Assembly (NCBI GenBank): GCA_934394665.1
Contig: CAKRRS010000077.1
Coordinates: 1 to 13,518 of the forward strand
Reading direction: 5' to 3'
DNA from: an uncultured Acetatifactor sp.
GTDB lineage: Bacteria; Bacillota; Clostridia; Lachnospirales; Lachnospiraceae
DNA: 13,518 nucleotides
Shown: positions 1-7,261 of the stretch, piece by piece
Position numbering within the stretch: position 1 is the stretch's first letter
Layout of the letters: each line of letters opens with the position of its first letter
Program-made: the position numbers and the translations under genes
Notes under the pieces: generated by a model
The model's database searches: none
Told to the model about the DNA's origin: nothing
The model's input: the letters and a program-made list of their open reading frames with translations, nothing else

Positions 1-129
1 ATACTTGTCGATAGAAATGGCAATATTGTAGGGGATCCGATCCTTGGGGGAATTGATAACCAGGATAACTATGACTCCCTGATGCAGCAGATTCAATCGG
101 TAATTGATGCAGACAGTGCAAACCAATAA
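1..129 (+). CDS. C-terminal end of a thioredoxin/TlpA-like disulfide oxidoreductase (partial)
   Basis: The open frame enters from the left edge and ends at TAA 127-129, giving 42 visible residues. It starts with ILVDRNGNIVGDPILGG. This resembles the late beta-strand/turn of thioredoxin-fold proteins of the TlpA/redoxin group, where a cis-Pro and a [F/L]VD-x-[N/D]G-x-IV strand precede the final helix. The remainder (DSLMQQIQSVIDADSANQ) fits the C-terminal helix. The CxxC active site would lie upstream, outside the window, so the call rests on a short motif only. A secreted or membrane-anchored thiol-disulfide role would be usual for the family but cannot be seen here. The gene converges on the minus-strand operon ending at 305; 130-304 shows only small hairpins and no clear T-tract terminator. 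Confidence 0.55.
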   Translation: MLVDRNGNIVGDPILGGIDNQDNYDSLMQQIQSVIDADSANQ

Positions 130-304
130 TGCAAAGCAACCTTGAGGTTTCTTCATTCACCTGTTGGCAGCGGCAATTGATTTTGATATTATTTATCAAG
201 AATAGTAACGATTCAGAGCCATATAAAACTGCTTATCTGCCTGAATGCAGGCATTTGCAGAACACAGTATTGCATAATTCTGATGGCCGGATAACTAACG
301 ACTC

Positions 305-1210
305 TCAGAACAGATCTAACATATTATCCAGGTATATCGCTTCTCTGACGTGCAGCCGATACCCCGGTTTTGTCATGTAATACAGAAGGAATTCGAGGAT
401 GAGCGCACTGCCAAGTCCGCGCCCTTCGATCTTAAAATTGGAAAATCCCATAGGCAGGTAGATCTTCTGAATATCCTCCGTGCTGATAAATCCGGGATTT
501 TCCATGGCTTTTGAGAAGCGATATCCGCCGGAAGCCTCCGGGGAGGTACAACAGAACTTTGAATCATCTCCCAGATTCCGGCGGCTGACAGCCTCATAGC
601 ATTCCTTTCTGTCCCTGCAGCCAAAGCTGCAGCATTCATTACACAAAAATTCTACTTTCTCTTTTTGAGAATCCGACAGGGTATCCAGTTTTTGATATTG
701 TTTATTCAGACGGAAATCCGGCACTACATATCGGAATTCTTTCCGGTTAATCTCATCTCGGAACTGCCCAAAATCCGTCAGGACTTTCGTGGTGGAAGAC
801 ACGAGATAAAGCGTGGGATACTTTTTCTTCAAATATTCCGACAACAGCGCAGAATGAACAATCACTCCATTCTGTACAGATCCGCTTTTAGCAAACATTT
901 CGCAGAGTTCATTGCATTTTCTGTCTGTTAAATGCTCTTCACGAAGGAGAGAATTGCTGAAGGTAAGGCGCGCTGAGATTCCGTATCTCCGTAACAGTGT
1001 CAGTACTTCCCGCGCATCATGATCCTCCGTTGACACACGTCCTCCGCCCCAGATACAATCCGGTGGGGCTCCGTAGATGGAGCCAATGTCACACCAGTCG
1101 TAAAAATATTCCCGATGCTCCCGGAATAACGGCAGAAATATCCGGTATAATTCGTAAAATTCAAACAGACCGGGAAGATGGTAATAAGCTGTTTTTTGCA
1201 TATGCCTCAT
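305..1210 (-). CDS. U32-peptidase-like protein with a cysteine cluster (301 aa)
   Basis: I see the pattern of the U32 'peptidase' superfamily, TIM-barrel proteins of the PrtC/YhbU/UbiU/UbiV type, several of which carry a [4Fe-4S] cluster. An early strand/loop PPDCIWGGGR (49-58) resembles the family's GAD-x-[IV]-x-x-G-x-x-x-R. A middle stretch has VIVHSALLSEYLKKKYP followed by YLVSSTTK. A cysteine-rich segment has C190, C193, C194, C198, C204, C220 and C221. Near the end FKIEGRGLGS (259-268) matches the family KIEGR motif. At 301 aa it is close to the single-barrel UbiU/UbiV size. It is the last gene of the operon starting at 2999. Its ATG overlaps the previous gene's stop by 4 bases (ATGA), which suggests translational coupling and supports M1, although M4 has a short GAGG before it. 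The true activity (peptidase, hydroxylation accessory or RNA modification) cannot be decided. Confidence 0.55.
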   Translation of the reverse strand: MRHMQKTAYYHLPGLFEFYELYRIFLPLFREHREYFYDWCDIGSIYGAPPDCIWGGGRVSTEDHDAREVLTLLRRYGISARLTFSNSLLREEHLTDRKCNELCEMFAKSGSVQNGVIVHSALLSEYLKKKYPTLYLVSSTTKVLTDFGQFRDEINRKEFRYVVPDFRLNKQYQKLDTLSDSQKEKVEFLCNECCSFGCRDRKECYEAVSRRNLGDDSKFCCTSPEASGGYRFSKAMENPGFISTEDIQKIYLPMGFSNFKIEGRGLGSALILEFLLYYMTKPGYRLHVREAIYLDNMLDLF

Positions 1211-1791
1211 ACGAATCGCGCGCCATCTTTTCTTTTCCCGAAAGCCTCACAATTCACAATAATATCGCCATTCTCCTGAATGGTAATATTCTGCCAGTGA
1301 AATGTATTTTCATTTCTTTCCACGAAACGCCATTTTCGATTGGGATTTTCCAAAACGGTTCCTGTCAATATTCCATTTTCCATGGTAAAACGCAAATTTG
1401 TAAATTTACTCTTGCATGCATATACCATATCATAGTAATGGGTCTTTGAATTATATATTCTAAGTCCGACACCATATTCACCATCCGGCTGTGGAGAAGT
1501 CTCCCTCGTCGCTCTGGAAGGACATATGAACATATCTTCAATACCTATCCCGTTCAATACCCGTCTGAAGATCCACTCTCCTTTTAACCGGCGCTGCGGC
1601 CTGCTACGATCACCATCTATAAATTTATCTTTATAATCAAATTCCCAATCACCCAATAGCGGAGCAAACCAATCGTATTCCTCCGGAATAGTTTCTTCCG
1701 ATTGTCCATATAAAGCTTCTATAAAGCTATCCATAACACTAGCTGCCTCCTCTATATCTGCGTCAATTTTTCCAGCAATAATCATCCTCAC
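1207..1791 (-). CDS. DUF1579-like (lipocalin-type beta-barrel) protein, function unknown
   Basis: This is a 194-residue soluble protein. After an N-terminal segment of about 40 residues it has WFAPLLGDWEFDY (41-53) and LKGEWIFRRVLNGIGIEDMF (69-88). Then come YGVGLRIYNSKTHYYDMVYA and a series of short alternating strands. The 'G-x-W' opening followed by 'G-x-W-x-F-x-R-x-L-x-G' and '[GS]-x-x-x-R-x-Y' is the usual pattern of DUF1579/lipocalin-like bacterial proteins, which probably form a small beta-barrel that binds a hydrophobic ligand. No catalytic residues can be named. The longest frame begins with GTG at 1791, five bases after the HD-GYP stop, with GGGGA about 8 bases before it. An ATG at 1785 with AAGAG at similar spacing is an equally good start, giving 192 aa. 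It is the middle gene of the operon and overlaps the U32-like gene by 4 bases. Confidence 0.5.
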   Translation of the reverse strand: MRMIIAGKIDADIEEAASVMDSFIEALYGQSEETIPEEYDWFAPLLGDWEFDYKDKFIDGDRSRPQRRLKGEWIFRRVLNGIGIEDMFICPSRATRETSPQPDGEYGVGLRIYNSKTHYYDMVYACKSKFTNLRFTMENGILTGTVLENPNRKWRFVERNENTFHWQNITIQENGDIIVNCEAFGKRKDGARFV

Positions 1792-1796
1792 ATCTC

Positions 1797-2999
1797 TTAT
1801 CCCCGGAAACAGTCCCCTACCTGTTTCACAATGGTCGCATCCAGCCAGCCCTTATCTGCCATATCCCGCAGGATCTCACAGGCTTTTTCATGGGGCATAC
1901 CTTTCTTGTAGGGACGGCTTTCGGTCAATGCCTGATAGATATCAATACATGCCATCATGCGCTCCTGCGTGTTCAGTTCCGCGGCGGTCTTCCCGAAAGG
2001 ATAACCGGTTCCGTCCAGACGCTCATGATGAAATGCCGCCCAGTCCCGGATCTCGTCAAAATCATCAATACCGGACAGAATATAGTATGTATATGCCGCA
2101 TGGTGTTTCATCACGGCAAATTCATCTTCCGTAAGCTTTCCGGGTTTCTCCAGGATCTCATTACCTACCGCCACTTTCCCGATGTCATGTAACGCGCCTG
2201 CAAGGTACATCTTCTGCACGGTTTCCTCATCAAATCCCAGATAACGGCTCAACTGCTCCGCATCCTCTGCCACACCGATGGAATGGGTACTGGTGAATGG
2301 AGATTTGTAATCGACGATCTGTGCAAAAAAGCTTGCCAACTCCTCGATCTGCGCAAAACTTAGCTCCTGTTTGATGCGAGGGATTTTCTCCCACAGTTCT
2401 TTTTCAAAGCTATCCTCTCCCAGCGTCAGAAAATGCGGCAGGGGAAACGCCTGCAGGAAAGCATCCACACATTCCTTGTCCACAACGGTTCCTTCATTTT
2501 TGTGAAGATATCCACAAGCTTTATTGAAAATATCCTCCGTGAAGCCCTTTGCACCGTACGCCCGGTCCAACAGATCGCTTAAATGAATGACGCGGGAAAA
2601 AAGCGGAATCTCTTCCCATGTTTTTCCAAACGGTCCACTCCCATTGGCATTTTCATGGTGATACAGAATTACATCCTTCACATCCGTATGGAAGGGAAGT
2701 CTCTGTATATTTTTTTCACCCAGGGTACAGTGAATTCCTACCTGAGAAGCTTGCGGAACACTTGCAACATCCTTATGTAATTCTTCCTGAATATACTGTG
2801 TCAGTGCATTATCATGAAGCAGGGCACATGCTGCCAGATCCTGCAAGCTCTCACCGTTGATCCCCAGCTGCTCTGCCATGCAGACACTCATGTATGCCAC
2901 ACGCTTCGCATGTTTGTCAGACACATGTACCAGTTCTGCCTCCACACAGTCCAAAGCATACGAACAGGCTGACAATAATCCTAAAACATCTAATAACAT
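1797..2999 (-). CDS. Tandem HD-GYP domain protein, probable cyclic-di-GMP phosphodiesterase type
   Basis: This 400-residue protein has no receiver or membrane segment and consists of two HD-type halves. The C-terminal half (about 215-400) is a classical HD-GYP domain. It shows H239, HDIGKVAV (271-278), KHH (298-300), HHERLDGTGYP (324-334), and the helix with D353 and RPYK. HD-GYP proteins hydrolyse cyclic-di-GMP or related dinucleotides at a metal centre. The N-terminal half (about 20-200) repeats the plan but is degenerate: H29, H62-D63 in LLHDNALT instead of HDxGK, and HHENANGSGP (114-123) in place of HHExxDGxGYP. It is probably structural or regulatory. ATG 2999 is preceded by TTGGAGAA with 9-base spacing. 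It is the first gene of a three-gene operon with 5-base and -4-base junctions. The link between this signalling enzyme and the two genes after it is not obvious. Confidence 0.85.
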   Translation of the reverse strand: MLLDVLGLLSACSYALDCVEAELVHVSDKHAKRVAYMSVCMAEQLGINGESLQDLAACALLHDNALTQYIQEELHKDVASVPQASQVGIHCTLGEKNIQRLPFHTDVKDVILYHHENANGSGPFGKTWEEIPLFSRVIHLSDLLDRAYGAKGFTEDIFNKACGYLHKNEGTVVDKECVDAFLQAFPLPHFLTLGEDSFEKELWEKIPRIKQELSFAQIEELASFFAQIVDYKSPFTSTHSIGVAEDAEQLSRYLGFDEETVQKMYLAGALHDIGKVAVGNEILEKPGKLTEDEFAVMKHHAAYTYYILSGIDDFDEIRDWAAFHHERLDGTGYPFGKTAAELNTQERMMACIDIYQALTESRPYKKGMPHEKACEILRDMADKGWLDATIVKQVGDCFRG

Positions 3000-3033
3000 T
3001 TCTATATTTCTCCAATCTCTTTATAACACACCT

Positions 3034-3062
3034 ATTATGACAATGATTTATGTGAAAAGCAA
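3034..3062 (-). promoter_or_regulatory. Candidate sigma-A promoter of the HD-GYP operon
   Basis: On the minus strand TTGCTT (3062-3057) is followed by 17 bases and CATAAT (3039-3034). The -10 matches 5 of 6 consensus positions; the -35 is weak. The start point would lie about 30 bases before the HD-GYP ATG. It sits downstream of the terminator at 3087-3126, in the only gap before the operon. Confidence 0.35.
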
Positions 3063-3086
3063 GCATATTCCGGACAATAAATTATA

Positions 3087-3126
3087 TCAAAAAGGAGCAG
3101 CTCCCGGTACTGCAGAGTTGCTCCTT
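3087..3126 (-). terminator. Intrinsic terminator of the sugar operon
   Basis: The arms 3115-3126 and 3092-3103 form a 12-bp stem with one G-U pair and an 11-base loop. On the minus strand the stem runs into TTTTTGATATAA. It lies 25 bases after the stop of the GH32-PfkB gene, so it ends the carbohydrate operon and separates it from the HD-GYP operon. Confidence 0.8.
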
Positions 3127-3151
3127 CTTACTGTCCATCGATCGGATTATG

Positions 3152-5470
3152 TTAGCTATTGATCCTCTTAATTACTTCTTCCATCACAGGCATCGCAGGT
3201 ATTGCTCCTTCTCTCTCAACACATAGGGAAGCCACCGCATTTCCAAAGCGGACACATTCTATCATTTCCTGTAAAGAATATTCTTCTATACGCTTACCGG
3301 ATTCACAAATCTTATATAAAAAGCCTCCCATAAAAGAATCTCCGGCACCGGTGGTATCCACAACTTTGCTGGAATAGCCTGGAACATATGCTTCCTGCTG
3401 ATCCTGCAGATATACAAACGATCCTTTTTCGCCTAAAGTAATGAGTACTATTTTTGCGCCATACTCTGTTATGCTCTCTGCTGCTTTCCGAACATCCGTA
3501 TAACCTGTTAATAGCTCAATCTCTTCTTCTGATACTTTAACGATATCTGCATATTCTAAAATGCTTCTCATCCATTTACAGGCTTCTTCCTGTGAATCCC
3601 ATAAACTGGCTCTGTAATTCGGATCATAAGAAATAATCGTTCCATTATTTTTCGCAGCTTTTAATGCAATAAACTCTGCATTTCTGGATATTTCATCAGT
3701 TAACGACAAAGAGCCTACATGAAGAATACGGCTTTGGCAGATGATATCTTTCCGTACTTCCTCACCCTTCAGTCCGATATCTGCTCCGGGTTTTCTGGCA
3801 AACGCAAAATTTCGTTCTCCGTTATCTGCCAGTTTAACAAAAGCAAGTGTTGTAAAATAGGCTGCATCACTTATTAATCCTTCGGTTGAAACACCGCATT
3901 TATCCAAGGTTTCCTTTAAGAAATCACCCAGGAAATCTTCTCCTATTTTTCCGATAAATGCTGTTTGGGCACCCAGCCGTTGTGCCGCAACCACAACATT
4001 AGCAGGTGCACCTCCCGGATTTTGTGTATAAGACAAAGTTTGTCTTTCACTCTCTTTTTTTCCGGTAAAATCAATCAATATCTCTCCCAGAGAGGTAATA
4101 TCATAATGCCGTTTTGCCCTATATTTTATATCTACGCCTATATTTCCTTGTGGGTATAATTTTCCTGTATAGCGATATAAACCATGCTCCCACAATAATG
4201 TAAATGTATTTCCGTCTATGAGGATATCAATATCTGTTTCTTTTTCCATCATTTCACAGGGCACAGTCCGTATACCATATCTGGAAGCTCTGTCTGCCCG
4301 GTTATAATTCACGGTCATTTCTTTATTTGAAGAATCAAAACATATTGTCACGATATGTCTATCTGTATCATATAGATCAATACACAACAACTCTCCATCT
4401 CCCGGCAGCTTTCCCTTCAGTTCTACCATAACCGGCTCACTTTGCGGTGGTATGTTTTCACCGGTCCAATGTTTTTCCAATGTTCTGCTGAAGAGCTTCA
4501 TCTCAGCTTTCACTTTATCAGCCACTTTTGCGCACAAGCGCCTGTTATCATCTAAATACCACACTCGTGATACATCCAGTATTCCACGATACCCCTCCTC
4601 CGGACCGAAATCCCGGATCCAGGGCATCCACAGCCAGCCGCCCAGCCAGGCAACAGACCGTATTTCCTCATGCAATACCGGATATGTCTGTGCCGCATAA
4701 TAATGAGTTCCAAGATCCAAAGTTCCGCTTATCTCTTTATGGAATTCACATTTGTCAAAATCCACCTGTCCGGACAGATACAGCGTCGTTACACTGTCTT
4801 TTTCATACATCGGCGAAGTTGTCAAAAACCAGACATCATCAAGGCAGAAGGCATCCGGACATTCAAACATTCTGCCCTCACCGGGCTCTGCTTCGTACAA
4901 AATTCCGCTATACGCCCAATGGTACAGATCGGTAGAAGAGAACAGATAAATTCTTCCGCAGCTGTCCGGATGTTCAATTCTTCCGGTGGATCCTCCACAG
5001 ATCATTCTCCATTTCCCTTGTGCAAAAAACACCTTGGGATCTCGAAAATCTCTTCCTCCCTTTTCCGGGACTTCTTTTATCAGCGGGTTTTCTTCTGCCT
5101 TTACGAAATGTATCCCATCCTTCGACACTGCCAGATTTTGCGTCTCAAAAATACCGGTTTCATCTTCCGTTCTTCCTGTATAAAATAAAAATAGCTGATC
5201 ATCATGTACAACAACCGATCCGGAAAAGCATCCGCCGTTTTTATCGTTATCATAGGGCATATCGGGGACCAGTGCCGGTTCCAATTCTTCCCAGTGTATC
5301 AGGTCCCGGCTTACCGCATGCCCCCAGTGCATACTGTCCCAGTTATCATGGTACGGATTATACTGATAAAATAAATGATATTGTCCTTTAAAAAACACCA
5401 AGCCATTAGGATCATTGATCCAGCCTTTCTGTGGTGTAAAATGTAGGGATGGCCTTACGATTTCTCTCAT
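3152..5470 (-). CDS. Bifunctional GH32 beta-fructosidase / PfkB fructokinase fusion (772 aa)
   Basis: Two complete enzymes share one frame. Residues 1 to about 450 are a GH32 invertase/sucrose-phosphate-hydrolase type: WINDPNG (17-23, nucleophile D20), FSGS (82-85), RDP (143-145, D144) and ECPD (203-206, acid/base E203). A C-terminal beta-sandwich ends near QGNIGVDIKY. Residues 455-772 are a PfkB fructokinase: LGEILIDFTG (461-470), NPGGAPANV (484-492), and DTTGAGDSF (705-713) with catalytic base D711. No signal peptide is present, so it acts in the cytoplasm, cleaving a terminal fructose and phosphorylating it to fructose-6-phosphate. The two domains meet at YRAKRHYDIT with no linker. No in-frame ATG lies near the junction (M408, then M634), so a separate kinase is unlikely. 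Start ATG 5470 has AAAGG about 8 bases before it and lies 4 bases after the permease stop. It is the last gene of the operon. Whether the substrate is sucrose, a fructo-oligosaccharide or a phosphorylated form is not shown, but ABC import argues for an unphosphorylated one. Confidence 0.93.
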   Translation of the reverse strand: MREIVRPSLHFTPQKGWINDPNGLVFFKGQYHLFYQYNPYHDNWDSMHWGHAVSRDLIHWEELEPALVPDMPYDNDKNGGCFSGSVVVHDDQLFLFYTGRTEDETGIFETQNLAVSKDGIHFVKAEENPLIKEVPEKGGRDFRDPKVFFAQGKWRMICGGSTGRIEHPDSCGRIYLFSSTDLYHWAYSGILYEAEPGEGRMFECPDAFCLDDVWFLTTSPMYEKDSVTTLYLSGQVDFDKCEFHKEISGTLDLGTHYYAAQTYPVLHEEIRSVAWLGGWLWMPWIRDFGPEEGYRGILDVSRVWYLDDNRRLCAKVADKVKAEMKLFSRTLEKHWTGENIPPQSEPVMVELKGKLPGDGELLCIDLYDTDRHIVTICFDSSNKEMTVNYNRADRASRYGIRTVPCEMMEKETDIDILIDGNTFTLLWEHGLYRYTGKLYPQGNIGVDIKYRAKRHYDITSLGEILIDFTGKKESERQTLSYTQNPGGAPANVVVAAQRLGAQTAFIGKIGEDFLGDFLKETLDKCGVSTEGLISDAAYFTTLAFVKLADNGERNFAFARKPGADIGLKGEEVRKDIICQSRILHVGSLSLTDEISRNAEFIALKAAKNNGTIISYDPNYRASLWDSQEEACKWMRSILEYADIVKVSEEEIELLTGYTDVRKAAESITEYGAKIVLITLGEKGSFVYLQDQQEAYVPGYSSKVVDTTGAGDSFMGGFLYKICESGKRIEEYSLQEMIECVRFGNAVASLCVEREGAIPAMPVMEEVIKRINS

Positions 5471-5474
5471 TTTC

Positions 5475-6317
5475 TTATCCTTTCACTGCTCCTGCAGTCA
5501 TACCACTTATAATATACTTCTGCAAAATGACATAAAATACCAATTCAGGAAGCATGATCATCAGACTCGCTGCAATGATCCCACTGTAATCCATGGAATA
5601 TTGCCCTTTAAACATAGATGTCATTAATGACACGGTGTTTAAGGCATTATTCTGAATAAAGGTTGATGCAAACGGGAACTCATTGTAGATATAAACTGCA
5701 TTAAAAATAATGATCGTCACGAACGTGGGTTTCATAACCGGAATCACCACTTTGGTACACAGCTTAAATAGATTGCAGCCGTCGATAATGGCTGCTTCTT
5801 CCAATTCTCCGGGGATATCTCTCAAAAATCCGGTAAACAGTAAGGTATTAAACGAGATGTTCACTGCAACATACGGCAGGATCAGTCCCAAACGAGTTCC
5901 AAGGATTCCCATCAATGAATCAATCCGGTATACCGGAAACAGTAGTACATAAATAGGGATTCCAATCCCGATCAGTAGGAAAAGATACAATGTTTCCGAT
6001 GTCTTATGGTTTCGAAAAACCATTCTGGCAATTGCGAACGAACTCATAAAAGTAAATAAAATACTGAAAAAAGTAGATATTACTACCAGTAAAATCGTGT
6101 TAAAATACATTTTGGAAAAATCAATAGTATCGATCGCACGCTGATAATTTTCAAAGCTTATTGTCTGCGGCAAAGAAAGCGGACTGTTGACAATCTCATT
6201 ATTTGTCTTTAATGAAAGCAACATAGCCCATAGTATGGGCATGACCAAAAGAATAATCAATCCCAGCAGACATATGTAAAAAATGACTTTTTTTATCGAT
6301 ATTCTCTTGTTTCTCAT
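5475..6317 (-). CDS. Sugar ABC transporter permease, MalG/MsmG type
   Basis: This is a 280-residue inner-membrane protein of the carbohydrate-uptake CUT1 type. A first hydrophobic helix is at 11-35. A periplasmic loop follows with the family-typical SPLSLPQTISFENYQRA (45-61), then about five further helices. The cytoplasmic EAA loop (171-193, ELEEAAIIDGCNLFKLCTKV then VIP) is where the ATPase docks. The C-terminal GMTAGAVKG is the characteristic end of MalG-type permeases. ATG 6317 follows the first permease's stop by two bases, with AAAGGAG as ribosome site, so the two permeases are translated as a pair and should form a heterodimer. No ATPase gene is present in the window. Confidence 0.93.
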   Translation of the reverse strand: MRNKRISIKKVIFYICLLGLIILLVMPILWAMLLSLKTNNEIVNSPLSLPQTISFENYQRAIDTIDFSKMYFNTILLVVISTFFSILFTFMSSFAIARMVFRNHKTSETLYLFLLIGIGIPIYVLLFPVYRIDSLMGILGTRLGLILPYVAVNISFNTLLFTGFLRDIPGELEEAAIIDGCNLFKLCTKVVIPVMKPTFVTIIIFNAVYIYNEFPFASTFIQNNALNTVSLMTSMFKGQYSMDYSGIIAASLMIMLPELVFYVILQKYIISGMTAGAVKG

Positions 6318-6319
6318 GT

Positions 6320-7195
6320 TTAACTCCTTTGCTTCCTCGTTGTGATCTTAATATAGGAAAACGAGCCCAGAATTGAAAGCAACAGAATTGCAACCGCAAT
6401 TGCCATTCCATATCCATACCTTCTGGATGTAAACACTGTAAAATACATATATGAGGTAAGCAGCTCCGACTGATGAGCAGGTCCTCCGCCTGTCATCTGA
6501 TATACCAGTTCATATATTTTAAATACGCCTGTTACCACCAGAACAATATTAATAATAAAGGTCTCTTTCAGCATAGGAATTGTCACATAAAACAAGCGTT
6601 GTAACAAATTGGCTCCATCAATATCGCAAGCTTCGTAAATATCTCCCGGTATTGCTTTGATTCCGGATAAAAAAATAGTTCCATGGAAACCCAGTACCTG
6701 CCATGTGAATACGATCGCCAATGACAATGGAGACCATTTAGTTCCACCGATCCATTCAATAGCAAGCATATCCAGTCCTATTTTGCGCAATACACTATTT
6801 ACCAGCCCATAATTAGGATTCAGGATATATCCCCAGATAATTCCTATGATAATAGGCGCTATTACATAGGGAGCAAAAATCACCATTTTAAAAAATGCGT
6901 TTCCGTGAAAATTCTTGTTCATCAATAATGCTGCCATAAAAGATCCAACGATCAGGAATATCACACTGAATAACAATACTAAAAATGTATTTTTCAATGC
7001 GATCAGAAATAGCTTATCATGGAACATCGCAACATAGTTTTTTATTCCCACAAAGGATGCTTTTCCAAGACCACTGTAGTCCGTAAAGCTATAATAAAAT
7101 GCGATAAACACAGGAATAATAATAAATACTGCATAAATCATAAGAGTCGGAAGCAGCATAATGATTTTTGCTTTCTTTGTACTCAACCAATACAT
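6320..7195 (-). CDS. Sugar ABC transporter permease, MalF/MsmF type
   Basis: This CUT1-family permease has 291 residues from the chosen start. It has a first helix (IIMLLPTLMIYAVFIIIPVF) and then SFTDYSG and FVGIKNYVAMF, typical of MalF-like proteins. Several more helices follow. The EAA loop (188-207) reads EACDIDGANLLQRLFYVTIP, and VYQMTGGGPAHQSE comes before the last helices. The frame stays open to 7246, but those extra 17 codons fall inside a perfect hairpin and lack a good ribosome site. ATG 7195 has GGGAG six bases upstream and gives the usual short cytoplasmic N-terminus. It pairs with the permease encoded next. It follows the binding-protein gene after 66 bases that hold the hairpin, an arrangement that usually lowers permease output relative to the binding protein. 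Confidence 0.92.
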   Translation of the reverse strand: MYWLSTKKAKIIMLLPTLMIYAVFIIIPVFIAFYYSFTDYSGLGKASFVGIKNYVAMFHDKLFLIALKNTFLVLLFSVIFLIVGSFMAALLMNKNFHGNAFFKMVIFAPYVIAPIIIGIIWGYILNPNYGLVNSVLRKIGLDMLAIEWIGGTKWSPLSLAIVFTWQVLGFHGTIFLSGIKAIPGDIYEACDIDGANLLQRLFYVTIPMLKETFIINIVLVVTGVFKIYELVYQMTGGGPAHQSELLTSYMYFTVFTSRRYGYGMAIAVAILLLSILGSFSYIKITTRKQRS

Positions 7196-7200
7196 AGCTT

Positions 7201-7209
7201 TCTCCCTTT
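7201..7209 (-). promoter_or_regulatory. Ribosome binding site that fixes the first permease start
   Basis: AAAGGGAGA on the minus strand, with GGGAG six bases before ATG 7195. It decides for this start over the in-frame ATG at 7246. Confidence 0.75.
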
Positions 7210-7222
7210 CCATTCTATAGAA

Positions 7223-7255
7223 AAGAGCGGTATTACTTAATTTCATACCGCTCTT
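7223..7255 (-). terminator. Intra-operon hairpin / attenuating terminator after the binding-protein gene
   Basis: A perfect 11-bp stem (7245-7255 with 7223-7233; six G-C pairs) encloses an 11-base loop and is followed on the minus strand by TTTT then CTATAG. It starts 6 bases after the binding-protein stop. The T run is short, so partial termination or 3'-end protection of the upstream message is more likely than a full stop. Confidence 0.7.
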
Positions 7256-7261
7256 ATAGTT

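Noticed and set aside
183..199. AT-rich hairpin TTGATA-TTATT-TATCAA
   Set aside because: Weak stem without G-C pairs beyond one per arm and no T run; not supported as a terminator.
238..253. Hairpin TGCCTG-AATG-CAGGCA between the two convergent genes as a terminator
   Set aside because: Only a 6-bp stem and no T-tract on either strand; it may be chance.
129..380. 83-codon plus-strand frame starting at the stop of the TlpA-like gene (TAATG)
   Set aside because: No ribosome site, no recognisable protein pattern, and it runs antisense into the end of the U32-like gene.
997..1449. 150-codon plus-strand frame
   Set aside because: Antisense to the U32-like and DUF1579-like genes, which have convincing protein patterns; low-complexity composition and no start signal.
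4670..5188. 172-codon plus-strand frame
   Set aside because: Antisense shadow of the GH32 domain, whose motifs are unmistakable.
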